Shown here piece after piece: positions 42,850-52,565 of a stretch of 64,000 nt of DNA; positions within the stretch are counted from its first letter, which is position 1; each line of letters starts with the position of its first letter. The stretch covers positions 682,001-746,000 of the forward strand of contig NZ_CP011339.1 of assembly GCF_001264245.1 (NCBI RefSeq). The letters run 5' to 3'. The notes beneath the pieces were generated by a model. The model ran no database searches, had not been told where the DNA came from, and saw only the letters and a list, made by a program, of their open reading frames with translations. Position numbers and translations under genes: made by a program. This DNA is from Microcystis panniformis FACHB-1757 (GTDB lineage: Bacteria > Cyanobacteriota > Cyanobacteriia > Cyanobacteriales > Microcystaceae).

Positions 42850-44975
42850 CTCCGTTCCCCTGTCCTAATTGTGGTTCTCACCATAGGATCAAGAATGGTT
42901 CTATTCCTAAGAGAAAACCCAAACGTCAATGTAAAGAATGTGGTCGTCAGTTGGTGATCAATCCCACTAATAAAACCGTCTCTGACGAAACCAAACAATT
43001 AATTGATAAACTCTTGCTCGAACGAATTTCCTGACGAGGAATTGCTAGAGTAACAGGGGTAAGTTGGTCATGTTTACAAAATTATGTCAACAATAAACTG
43101 GCGGCTGTCCCCCGTCAAATAAAGGTTTTGGACAAACCAAAAGGTAAATTGGTTATAGAATGTGATGAAATGTGGTCTTTGGTTTTTTCTAAGACGATAA
43201 AGGTCTATATTTGGCGGTTAATTGATAGAAATACAAGAGAAATTATTGGTGGCTATGCGCGGAGATAGGAGTCGTCAATCAGCCAAAAAACTTTGGGCTA
43301 GTTTACCAGGCGTTTACCGACAATGTGCAGTTGCTTACACAGACTTTTGGGAGTCATATAAGACAGTAATTCCCAGTAAACGTCATCGACCGGTCGGAAA
43401 AGAAACTGGTCAAACCAATCCTATTGAAAGATTAAATAATACCTTTCGACAAAGGATTTCTCGGCTGGTGAGAGAGAGTCTATCTTTCTCTAAAAAAATG
43501 GAGAATCACGTTGGGGAACCCTTTGGTATCTGACTGACGGACACAAGTGGGTCAAAACCTGACAAGACAAGGGTTGCCAAAAAGAAAAATATCTGGGTAG
43601 ATAGGGAAAAAGCAAGAATCCCTACAAGATGAAAACCGAGAACAGAATCTTCTCCCAAGTTTATTCCTATCTAGAACAAGGAAGCCGATTTGTGGATAAA
43701 AGACATTTAACCGTCCTCAGTTGGATGGTGACAGCCCTACTCAGTAGTCAAAGTCTCAATCAAGCCAGATGGGAACCCTTTGTACAAAGCAGAGCCGAAC
43801 AAGCCAATAGTTATCAGAGACGGTGGAATCGCTTTTGCCAGAATGGAAGAGTAGCGGTGGAAAAGATATACATCCCCTTAATATTGAAAGCCATCGAGAC
43901 TTGGAAGGAGAAGGGGAAAGACTGTATCTAGCAATAGATACCACTCTGTTGTGGAATCAATACTGCTTTGTCTATCTAGCGGTGGTCTGCGGGGGGAGAG
44001 CCGTCCCCTTGATGTGGATGGGATTAGAACATGGTAGTGCCAGCCTAGCTTTTGAGAAATACGAACCCTTGTTGGACAGAGCCAAAGGCTATCTTCAGGG
44101 CTTTGAGAATGTCATGCTGTTAGCCGACCGAGGCTTTGCCAATCAGCAATTAATTCAATGGCTCAGGAAAAATACTTGGCATTGGTGTCTTCGCTTACCT
44201 TGCGATACCCTCATTTACGGTGTTCGCCGTCGGGGTTTTGGCTATGAGGTCAGAGAACTCTATCCTCCCAAACGGCAAGCCTGCTTTGATCGCAACGTTC
44301 AAGTCTGGCAGGAGGCTAGAATCACTGCTCATCTTGCTTTAGCCTCTGTTCCAGGGGTTAAGGATAATTGGGCAATTCTGAGCGATGAACCTCCTACCCT
44401 TGACACCTTCTGGCAGTATGGTCTTCGTTTTCCCATTGAACATCTCTTTCAAGGGCAGTAAATCGGGCGTTTTTGACTGGGAACATTCTCGTGTTCGCTC
44501 TGCTGCTTGTTTAGAACGTCTCTATCTCATTGTTGCCATTTCTATTCTCTTTGCTACTTTAACTGGCATGGCGGTTCAACAATCTGGCTCTCGCCGTCAG
44601 GTTGATGCTCATTTTCGGCGTGGTTTGAGTTATTTGAAAATTGGTTGACGTTGGCTGGCGGGAGTTGTTCATAAGGCGCGTCCCTTCTTGCGACTTGACC
44701 ACTTATTTTCTGTTGACCCTTTTCCCTGTTGGCTCTTCTCGCAAAGCTCGTCAGGATTATTATGGCAAAATTACCTTTTCTTTTATTCAGGAGTTTGAGG
44801 CTTTCACATAACAGTACTTGTCTTTGTATTGAAAAATGTGTCCGTCAGTCAGCTTTGGTATTTTATCCATGACTACAATGCACAGCAAAGCAAAGGATTA
44901 AGCCGCCATCACTACTACCGAATCACCACCGATTCAACTTCATCGCTGGAGTTCTTTCCCTCCCACCCCCGTTGA
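42850..44975 (+). pseudogene. IS1-family transposase, several stops, interrupted by an IS4-type element
   Basis: The N-terminus has the IS1 zinc-binding motif (CPNCGSHHRIKNGSIPKRKP .. QCKECGRQL). It meets TGA (after LLLERIS) and continues RGIARVTGVSWSCLQNYVNN, VIECDEMWSLV (catalytic Asp) and YIWRLIDRNTREIIGGYARR. A frame change leads to SAKKLWASLPGVYRQCAVAY, TQTNPIERLNNTFRQRISRL and ENHVG. The element at 43530-44852 then intervenes. Its C-terminus (WYFIHDYNAQQSKG) resumes at 44853. The gene is dead. Confidence 0.85.
43530..44852 (+). mobile_element. IS4-type element with decayed transposase, 9-bp TSD
   Basis: Perfect 16-bp terminal inverted repeats CTGACTGACGGACACA; target duplication CTTTGGTAT at 43521-43529 and 44853-44861. 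The transposase frame (from ATG 43629, MKTENRIFSQVYSYLEQGSR) shifts near 43915, 44450 and 44735 and has a TGA at 44646. DDE residues remain visible: Asp in YLAIDTTLLW, Asp in MLLADRGFA, and Glu in RFPIEHLF with KGSKSGVFDWEHSRVR. It is inserted in an IS1-type pseudogene. Confidence 0.9.
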
Positions 44976-45020
44976 TGCTTTTTACTACTCCCCTTCCTCT
45001 TAGTTGTAAAATACCTACAC

Positions 45021-45062
45021 CTGTCAGCTAAAAGGGGCGGGGTTTTAAACCCAAATTTTCGA
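45021..45062. repeat. IS605-type end-like repeat overlapping the 3' end of narB
   Basis: AAAAGGGGCGGGGTTTTAAA followed by CCCAAATTTTCGATAA, similar to the blocks at 141 and 22626. It supplies the last codons (SKIWV) and the stop codon of narB on the minus strand. Confidence 0.55.
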
Positions 45063-47255
45063 TAATTCGGCATTAACTAAAGACTTCAACGGGATTAATT
45101 TGACAGCACAAGCTTTTAATTCTGGTTGCAGGGAAATCGGACAAGCGGCCGGATGGGTGAGACTATTGGCCTCAGAATTTTCTGCCCATAGGGCCCCCCA
45201 GTGCATCGGCACAAAGACACAATTAGGAGCAATTGCTTTGGTAATTAAAGCGGGAAAACGGGCAGAACCGCGACGAGAACGCACCTCCACCCATTCCCCA
45301 GCTTCTATGCCCAATTTTGCCGCATCTTGGGGATGAATTTCCAGAAAAGGTGCGGGGTGCATTTTGACAATTTTCTCGATGCGGCCGGTGCGGGTTTGGG
45401 TGTGCCAGTGACCGTACAAACGCCCCACGGTCAACACTAGGGGATAATCATCGTCCGGGGGTTCCGCTAGACCTTTACTGTGGTAGGCTGCGAAAACAGC
45501 ACGTCCATCGGCAGTATTAAATTTACCATCGGTATAAAGGCGTTTTGCGGCTGTTTTTTGGCTTTTATCGTCATCTTTAACTAAATTACCTAGTAATTCC
45601 CCGGAATTAGCGGTTTTAGGGGCGGAAATTTCATCGATGGAATCGGGCCACGGTCGGGGAGTCTCGGCCAGGCGATCATAATTAATCCCTGTCATATCAC
45701 AAGGACGTTTATATGTCAAGCCGGCAAACTCGGAATATACCTCGGCCGAATCCTGAAAATTAAATTGTGCCTCAAAACCCAAACGGCGACCGACTTCGGC
45801 AAAAATTTGCCAGTCGGCCCGAGCTTGTCCCACGGGAGGGCGAAAAGCCTTATTTAACGTCACCATGCGCTCAGAATTGGTCATTGTTCCCGTTTTTTCG
45901 CCCCATTGGGCCGCTGGCAGTAATAAATGGGCATAGGCGCTGGTTTCCGTGGGATAGTAGGCATCCTGATGGATAGTAAAAGGTGATTTTAACAGGGCCG
46001 CCTTGGTACGTTCTAGATCAGGCATACTAACGGCCGGATTAGTGGCGGCAATCCAGAGAAGTTTGACATCTCCCGTCTCCAAACCAGTAATCATACTCCA
46101 AGCATCGCGACCGGGGACGGGAGAAATCCGACCGGCGGGTAAACCCCAAGCTTGTTCCACTTCGGCCCGGTGTTGGGGATTTTTGACGGAACGATAACCG
46201 GGGAGAAGATGGCAGAGGCCGCCGGCTTCCCGTCCCCCCATGGCGTTGGGTTGTCCGGTTAGGGAAAAAGGACCGGCCCCCGGCCTACCGATATTAGCCG
46301 TCATTAGGTGTAAATTGATTAAAGTGCGGGCTTTGGCCGTGCCTTCCCTAGATTGATTGATACCCATCGACCAGAGGGAAAGCACTCTTTTCGATTCGGC
46401 CCAGTAGCGGGCAGCCTTTTCTAAATCCTCGATGGGGATGCCGCATTTAGGGGCGACTATTTCGGGGGGATAATGGCCGATAATTTCGGCGTATTTGCCG
46501 AAATCCCGGGTACATTTATCGATAAAATAGGTATCGATCGCACCCCAATTCATTAACAGGTGAGCAATACCGTTAAATAGGTCAATATCGGTCCCCGGGT
46601 TAATGGCTAGGTGGAGATTAGCGGCCTCGGCGGTTTTTGTCCTGCGGGGATCAACGACGATTAATTTCGCTTCTTTGTTACCTTTGAGATACTTGTGCAG
46701 ACGGTTAAAGATGATGGGGTGACATTCGGCCGTATTTGTCCCCACCAAAAAGGCACAATCGGTTAATTCTAGGTCATCGTAACAGCAGGGGGGACCGTCG
46801 GACCCGAAACTGTCCAGATAAGCGGCCACGGCCGAAGACATACAGAGACGGGAATTAGCATCAAAGTTATTGACTCCCAGACAGCCCTTGACCAGTTTTT
46901 GGGCGATGTAGTAATCTTCGGTGTGAAATTGTCCCGAACCGTATAGACAGATACTTTCCTTTTCCCCCTGAGCGATTAGAGTTTGGATACGGTTAACGAT
47001 GCGATCGAGGGCTTCTTCCCAGGTACAAGGACGGAATTGCTCTTGGAGAGAATCGCGAATCATCGGGGTTTTGAGGCGATTTTTATCGATTGATTCCGCT
47101 ACGGTAGCCCCTTTAACACAGACCATACCTTGACTGGAGGGGTGGGACTTGTCCCCGAAGACTTTCCATGCTTGTCCGGCCGACGCGGGGGGGGTGACTG
47201 TCAAACCACAACCTACTCCACAGTAAGGACATTGGGTTTTTGTAGATTCAGTCAT
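45045..47255 (-). CDS. narB: Ferredoxin-nitrate reductase
   Basis: A 736-residue molybdopterin oxidoreductase, full length for cyanobacterial NarB. It reduces nitrate to nitrite using ferredoxin at the cytoplasmic side of thylakoids. The [4Fe-4S] ligands are C9, C12, C16 and C46 (CPYCGVGC .. MVCVKG). The Mo-bis-MGD binding segments include SRLCMSSAVAAYLDSFGSDG, VDPRRTKTAEAA, LWSMGINQSREGT and GRPGAGPFSLTGQPNAMGGR. The extreme C-terminus (..NAELSKIWV) lies in a dispersed repeat, so the natural end may have been slightly altered. A perfect NtcA box lies 73 bp upstream. The nir and nrt genes usually nearby are absent from this window. Confidence 0.96.
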   Translation of the reverse strand: MTESTKTQCPYCGVGCGLTVTPPASAGQAWKVFGDKSHPSSQGMVCVKGATVAESIDKNRLKTPMIRDSLQEQFRPCTWEEALDRIVNRIQTLIAQGEKESICLYGSGQFHTEDYYIAQKLVKGCLGVNNFDANSRLCMSSAVAAYLDSFGSDGPPCCYDDLELTDCAFLVGTNTAECHPIIFNRLHKYLKGNKEAKLIVVDPRRTKTAEAANLHLAINPGTDIDLFNGIAHLLMNWGAIDTYFIDKCTRDFGKYAEIIGHYPPEIVAPKCGIPIEDLEKAARYWAESKRVLSLWSMGINQSREGTAKARTLINLHLMTANIGRPGAGPFSLTGQPNAMGGREAGGLCHLLPGYRSVKNPQHRAEVEQAWGLPAGRISPVPGRDAWSMITGLETGDVKLLWIAATNPAVSMPDLERTKAALLKSPFTIHQDAYYPTETSAYAHLLLPAAQWGEKTGTMTNSERMVTLNKAFRPPVGQARADWQIFAEVGRRLGFEAQFNFQDSAEVYSEFAGLTYKRPCDMTGINYDRLAETPRPWPDSIDEISAPKTANSGELLGNLVKDDDKSQKTAAKRLYTDGKFNTADGRAVFAAYHSKGLAEPPDDDYPLVLTVGRLYGHWHTQTRTGRIEKIVKMHPAPFLEIHPQDAAKLGIEAGEWVEVRSRRGSARFPALITKAIAPNCVFVPMHWGALWAENSEANSLTHPAACPISLQPELKACAVKLIPLKSLVNAELSKIWV

Positions 47256-47327
47256 AAGCAGTTGGTCTGATTGGTGGCGCTGTCTTTAGGCATACTAAGA
47301 TAGTCGTCAGGTTTTCTCGGCCAAATT

Positions 47328-47341
47328 GTAGTTATTAATAC
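47328..47341 (-). promoter_or_regulatory. NtcA-binding site upstream of narB
   Basis: GTAGTTATTAATAC fits GTA-N8-TAC exactly. Read towards narB it is followed after about 25 bp by TATCTT, a TAN3T -10 box, the layout of NtcA-activated promoters. NtcA activates nitrogen-assimilation genes under ammonium limitation. Confidence 0.8.
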
Positions 47342-47497
47342 AATTTATTAGAAGCCTTGGCCAAATTGCCATTTTTATGATGCAAATCGCGCATTACAAC
47401 TGGCTAGATAAAAAGCATACACTTGTTCTCGTGTTGAAAAAGAATCGGCATAGGATAATAGTAGTCTCTAGGGTGCGGAAAAAGTTTTCAGCCAGTC

Positions 47498-49906
47498 ATG
47501 ACCTACGAACCTCTACATCATAAGTATCGTCCCCAAACCTTTGCCGATTTGGTGGGACAATCAGCGATCGCCACGACCCTGAGTAATGCCTTAATCAGTG
47601 AGCGAATCGCTCCTGCATACCTATTTACTGGACCCAGAGGCACGGGGAAAACCTCCTCGGCGCGAATTTTAGCCAAATCCCTCAACTGTCTGTCTAGTGA
47701 CCATCCGACACCGATTCCCTGCGGTAAATGTTCCGTCTGTCAAGCGATCGCCAATGGTTCAGCCCTAGACGTGATCGAAATTGATGCCGCTAGTAATACG
47801 GGTGTGGATAACATTCGGGAAATTATCGAGCGATCGCAATTTGCCCCCGTCCAATGTCGTTATAAAGTCTATGTCATCGATGAATGCCTGACTGGGGATA
47901 GCCTTGTTTTCACCGAAACGGGATTAATCCCCATTAATCATCCTGAGATTCTCGGAAAACGAGTTCTCAGTTACAACGAGAGCAGCGGAGAGTGGGAATA
48001 TAAAAAAGTCCTGCGATGGCTAAACCGAGGCGTAAAAGCAACTTTAACCATTCAAACCAGAAATCGGACGATTAATTGCACTGGTAATCATTTGATTAAG
48101 ACAGAAAAAGCATGGATACAAGCAAAAAATCTCAAAATCGGCGATCAGATCCTATCCCCTGTGAATGTGGCTGCGGTGCAATACAGGCCTAGTATCATAA
48201 AATCCCCTCAATGGCTTACAAATTTCGAGGAAGTGATAGGGATTCAAGAAGGTGACACAGAAAGCGTCTATGACCTAGAAGTGGAGGACAATCATAATTT
48301 TGTTGCCAATGGGTTATTAGTTCATAACTGCCATATGCTCAGTACGGCGGCCTTTAATGCCTTGCTGAAAACTCTGGAAGAACCGCCGGATCGAGTGATT
48401 TTTGTGCTTGCTACCACGGATCCTCAGCGTGTCTTGCCTACCATCATCTCCCGTTGTCAACGCTTTGATTATCGCCGTATTGCTCTCGATGCGATGGTGG
48501 CACACCTGCAAAAAATCGCCCAAATAGAAGCGATCGATATTAACCTAGAAGCATTAACCCTGGTGGCTCAGATCGCTAACGGTGGTTTACGCGATGCCGA
48601 AAGTCTCCTCGATCAATTAAGTTTACTCGCAGGAACGATTACGGCCGAGCGAGTCTGGGATTTGGTCGGTGCAGTCCCCGAAAGAGACCTCTTAACCCTG
48701 CTTAAAGTCATTCATGGCAATATTCCCGATCAAGTTATCGAACAATGTCGCCATCTGATGAATCGCGGGAAGGAACCTTTAATCGTCTTGCAAAATCTAG
48801 CCGGATTCTATTTAAACCTACTTTTAGCCAAAACCGCCCCTAATCGTCCAGAAATGGTGGCTGTCACCGCTCCCACTTGGCAGGAATTATGTACGGAAGC
48901 GCGTACTTGGTCTTTAGAGGAAATTCTCCGCGGTCAACAACTGCTTAAAGACAGCGAAACACAACTAAAAAACACCACTCAACCCCGTCTCTGGTTAGAA
49001 GTCACTCTATTAGGACTGTTACCGCAAGCACAGGTGATTCCGCTAGTTGCCACGGTAGCGCCTTCCCGTCCCCAAACCAGCGCCGAGAGGCCCCCGGAAG
49101 TGATCACAGCGCCGGCACCGGTTAATGAACCGATAAAACCGCCAGTTATCACCCCGACAACTAGCGTCGCAGTGCCGAAAACTGAGGTTAAAACTGTTGC
49201 CAGTGATGACAATCATGAACAAATTTGGCAGCGGGTTTTAGAAGTAATGGAACCCCCCACTACTCGCACTCTCTTGCGTCAGCACGGTAGTCTTTTTAGC
49301 ATGGAAGAATCGAGTGCTTATTTAAGCATATCTTCGGAACAATTATTAAAAATGGCCCGGCTACGCTTGACTAATATTGAGTCAGCTTTCGAGGCTGTTT
49401 TTCAGCGCCGGATTAAAGTCCATTTACAGGTAGGTTCCGCCACTGCTGCCATGGCTGCGGAAGTTTCCCAATCCCCGGCGGCCAAGAGGCAAGCACCACT
49501 GGAAACCGCACCAACTCCACCAATAACTCCCGAAAATAAAGTTATGACTGTGGTGGATATTCCCCCAGTCAAAGAAGCAATTATCGAGAAAAAAGAAGCA
49601 AAGATCACTGCATCGGGAACCCCAAAAACTCTTAGCACAGAACTGCCCCAAAAAATCTTAAATTTTGATTCATCTTTAGAGACATTAGATCAAGATGTAG
49701 ATGTTAGTGAAATTTTGGCAGCCGCTCAAAAGTTAGCGAAATCTTTTGATGGTGAAGTGGTCAATATGGGTTATTCAGTGCCAGAAAATTCGGACGCAGA
49801 AACTAAAGTTAATAAGTCTCTGGAAAATATGACTATCGTGCGCGGGAGACCTGATGTTAACGAAATTTTAGAGAGTTTGGAGGAGGACGAAGACCTGCCT
49901 TTTTAA
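47498..49906 (+). CDS. dnaX: DNA polymerase III gamma/tau subunit with an in-frame mini-intein
   Basis: An 802-codon gene. The N-terminal AAA+ clamp-loader ATPase is clear: Walker A GPRGTGKTSSA (about 45-55), the zinc site CGKCSVC (about 75-81), and Walker B VYVIDE ending at residue 129. Residues 130-277 are an intein. The ATPase resumes at C278 (CHMLSTAAFNALLKTLEEPP), followed by SRCQRFDYRR (arginine finger region). The C-terminal tau-like part is Pro-rich and variable. After splicing the extein is about 654 residues, normal for cyanobacteria. The clamp loader places the beta clamp on DNA at the fork. It is divergent from narB across a 242-bp spacer. Confidence 0.96.
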   Translation: MTYEPLHHKYRPQTFADLVGQSAIATTLSNALISERIAPAYLFTGPRGTGKTSSARILAKSLNCLSSDHPTPIPCGKCSVCQAIANGSALDVIEIDAASNTGVDNIREIIERSQFAPVQCRYKVYVIDECLTGDSLVFTETGLIPINHPEILGKRVLSYNESSGEWEYKKVLRWLNRGVKATLTIQTRNRTINCTGNHLIKTEKAWIQAKNLKIGDQILSPVNVAAVQYRPSIIKSPQWLTNFEEVIGIQEGDTESVYDLEVEDNHNFVANGLLVHNCHMLSTAAFNALLKTLEEPPDRVIFVLATTDPQRVLPTIISRCQRFDYRRIALDAMVAHLQKIAQIEAIDINLEALTLVAQIANGGLRDAESLLDQLSLLAGTITAERVWDLVGAVPERDLLTLLKVIHGNIPDQVIEQCRHLMNRGKEPLIVLQNLAGFYLNLLLAKTAPNRPEMVAVTAPTWQELCTEARTWSLEEILRGQQLLKDSETQLKNTTQPRLWLEVTLLGLLPQAQVIPLVATVAPSRPQTSAERPPEVITAPAPVNEPIKPPVITPTTSVAVPKTEVKTVASDDNHEQIWQRVLEVMEPPTTRTLLRQHGSLFSMEESSAYLSISSEQLLKMARLRLTNIESAFEAVFQRRIKVHLQVGSATAAMAAEVSQSPAAKRQAPLETAPTPPITPENKVMTVVDIPPVKEAIIEKKEAKITASGTPKTLSTELPQKILNFDSSLETLDQDVDVSEILAAAQKLAKSFDGEVVNMGYSVPENSDAETKVNKSLENMTIVRGRPDVNEILESLEEDEDLPF
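47885..48328 (+). other. DnaX mini-intein, 148 residues, no endonuclease
   Basis: The splice junctions are VYVIDE|CLTGDSLVFTETG and GLLVHN|CHMLST. The first residue is Cys, the penultimate pair is His-Asn, and the +1 residue is Cys. Block B is present as TINCTGNHLI and block F as VYDLEVEDNHNFVANG. At 148 residues there is no room for a homing endonuclease. The insertion point directly after the Walker B Glu is the known cyanobacterial DnaX intein site. Confidence 0.95.
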
Positions 49907-49993
49907 AGCTATCCCAACGGCTTGTGCTAAACTAATAGGATATGCCACGTCTCAGGATTGGCTATTCTTGCTCAAATTCTAGCTACTAGACCT

Positions 49994-50317
49994 ATGACAC
50001 CCGAAACTAAGGACAGAATCGATCAATTAGTTCAGAATAACAAAGTTCTTGTGTTCATGAAGGGCAATAAATTAATGCCTCAGTGTGGTTTCTCGAATAA
50101 CGTCATACAAATTCTCAATATTCTGGGGGTTTCCTACGAAACTGTCGATATTCTGGAAGATCAGGAGTTAAGACAAGGAGTTAAGGAGTATTCCAATTGG
50201 CCGACTATTCCCCAAGTCTATATCAACGGTGAGTTTATTGGCGGTTCCGACATTATGATCGAACTCTATCAAAATGGGGAACTACAACAAATAGTCGAGG
50301 TAGCCTTAGCTTCCTAA
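49994..50317 (+). CDS. Monothiol glutaredoxin (Grx4/GrxD family)
   Basis: 107 residues from ATG 49994 (MTPETKDRIDQLVQNNKVLV). A TTG 36 bp upstream would give an extended start, but has no proper ribosome site. The CGFS active site lies in NKLMPQCGFSNNV (about residues 26-38), and the glutathione-binding TIPQVYINGEFIGGSDI stretch is at about 70-87. These proteins bind a [2Fe-2S] cluster with glutathione and deliver Fe-S clusters. It sits 87 bp after dnaX on the same strand; linkage is not conserved by function. Confidence 0.95.
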   Translation: MTPETKDRIDQLVQNNKVLVFMKGNKLMPQCGFSNNVIQILNILGVSYETVDILEDQELRQGVKEYSNWPTIPQVYINGEFIGGSDIMIELYQNGELQQIVEVALAS

Positions 50318-50433
50318 AAATTTTCTAGGTTAGGTTAGCTATCCTAACCTAGTTCCAACCTACCAAACAGTAATCAGTGATCAGTAATCAGTGAAAAGAC
50401 GGCAATTTTCTACTTAGGGTTTGCGGCAAAAAG

Positions 50434-50505
50434 TACGGGCGAAGCATTCGGGCAATAACCTATCGGTGAAACCGTAGATTTTCTATCCGAATGCTTCGCC
50501 CCTAC
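50434..50505. repeat. Short MITE-like inverted repeat (GGGCGAAGCATTCGG)
   Basis: GGGCGAAGCATTCGG (50437-50451) and its exact inverse (50487-50501), extended by GTA/TAC at the edges, enclose a 35-bp centre. A typical small palindromic element in the grx-mscS spacer; the remainder of the 50318-50644 spacer is repeat-like with no gene. Confidence 0.8.
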
Positions 50506-50644
50506 AGGACGCGGAGTGATAACTGCACTGATAACAAATCCGTTTTTAATAGTGTGATTAACTCTCAAGTTATGAATTGTTTCTCCCTTATCCCCACACC
50601 CCACTCTCCTATACCTTTTAAACAGGATTTAGTATCACTCCCCT

Positions 50645-52410
50645 TTAAAACTGTCCTTTGAATTCTTCTCTATCTTGTGCTATCAGGAAACTTTGTTGGG
50701 GAATACCGATGTGAATTCCCTTCTCCTCAAAAGCAATTTTTAGACGACGACGATACTCTCTTTCTATGTCCCATTGTCGTAATCTTTTGACGACAATTCT
50801 GAGCATAATTTCCATCCCCGTGTGAGAAACCCGACTGACACCAGCAACCTGCACGGGATTGATGATATCTTCTTGCCATTGTGGATCTACAGCCATATTT
50901 TCAGCGATGGCTGCCATTAAAGAGATCGCCACATCTGCCTCAGTCTGATAGGCGACTTCGATGGTAAAATTGACTCGCGCCCAATCTTTACTGAGGTTGT
51001 GTGCGCTAATAATTTGGTTATGGGCAATAGTGATTAAACGTCCATCGGCAGCCCGCAATTGAGTCGCTCGCAAACTCATATTTTCCACCAAACCGATAAA
51101 CTCCTGAAACTGGATCATATCACCGACAGTGTACTGATCTTCAAAGACAATCAGAAAACCGTTAATCCAATCTTTTAAAAGATCCTGAAAGGCAAAGGTG
51201 AGCAATGCTCCCACTAAACCGGCTCCCGTGAGTAAAAAGGCGAAAGAAAGACCCATCCAACTCAAAAAAATCAAAATTCCTAGAAAAATGGCGATAAATG
51301 TGATCATTTCTCGCCCAACTTCTAATAAAGTGGGAGCGCGCAGAATCCTCCTTTCCAAATTTTCCGAAAAAACCGCTCCTTCCTCTACCCACTCCCGTAG
51401 CCGAAAATTAACGTAGAGATTAACCATATTGCTCACTGATGTCATCAGCAACCAGATAATAAAAATCTGTAAAGGAATACGAATTATCCCCCGTCCTTCT
51501 AGCCTAGTTTCAGGAAATACATACAAAATCGCCGCTACTCCGCCAAACCAGAGCAGTATCAGTCCAATAAGAGCCAGTCTTTTCCAGAGAATATTTAACG
51601 TCAGTTGTCGCTGAATATCAGCCTGTTGACGGAAATTAGAGGAATCTTCTAGAGCGGCTAAAATCGGCTCTTGGGAGCGATCTTTTCTGGGGGGGAATTT
51701 ATGGCTAAATTTCGATCAGATTGACTTTTAGCCTGTTTTTTGAGGAGATTAAAGCGATTTCTTAAACGTTTCTGCCACCAAATTGATACCCAGCTTAAGA
51801 AAATTAGCCCCGAAATAATTATAGCGGCAGTCATTACCTGTTGTCGGCGAGCGGCGGGTTGACGTTCTTGCCAAGCTTGGAGCAAAGCTGTTTTGATGAT
51901 TTTGACCCATCGGTCTGCTAAATCGTCAACCGAAGAAGAATCGATCAGGGCATCAACTTCTGTTACTGTCAGAATTACCTGTTGCGGTAAATTCTGGTTA
52001 TCCCTAGCCACAATCACAGTTAAATTATTGAGAGTCGCCGGACTGACTTGCAAGGTTGTCGGATCGAAACCCCCATTGATAATATTATTTAAGCCTCTTT
52101 CAATGCGCCTAGCCCGTCTTTGTACTGGGGAGAGTTCCTGGGCCTCAGAAGCGGTAAAATCTTGGGAGGCAATCTCAAATAAGGCAAATCCATCTAAATA
52201 CACGGAAGTATATTCTATATCCCCGGCTACAAAAATCCTTGTCCCCGTGGGAGATGCAAATGGAACCAGAAAATTTTGGGCCAGGGATGGCAGGGAATTA
52301 AGAACACATATACTAATTAACAGGCAACTCGCCAATCTTTGAATGACCAGATTGAAAATTTTTCCCCGTTGCCGTCGTCCCATTGCCCAAGTTTCCTTTT
52401 TGATTAACAA
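50645..52410 (-). pseudogene. MscS-family mechanosensitive channel, split by a frameshift in a G7 run
   Basis: The 5' part (52410-51658; 250 codons) has a signal peptide (LLISICVLNSLPSLAQ), a periplasmic domain and a first membrane helix (VMTAAIIISGLIFLSWVSIW). It stops soon after the run of seven C (minus strand) at 51689-51695. One base out, the protein continues KDRSQEPILAALEDSSNFRQ, IGLILLWFGGVAAILYVFPE, then the MscS core: helices (FIAIFLGILIFLSWMGLSFA, LLTGAGLVGALLTFAFQDLL) and the beta domain (YTVGDMIQF). A channel starting at 51526 alone would lack the N-terminal helices. The family releases solutes at hypo-osmotic shock. Slippage, real inactivation or assembly error are all possible. 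Confidence 0.85.
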
Positions 52411-52565
52411 TGATCTTGAGTCGCTTTCTCAGCTGATGACAGTTATCTTAAGGGTGAGATCAAAAGTTTTCGTTTTGGGGAGTCGGTCGTCTCTCTCCCT
52501 TCTCCCCTCTACCCACTGATAACTGATAACTGCAATCCCCAACCCCCAACATTAGTTAACTTCTC

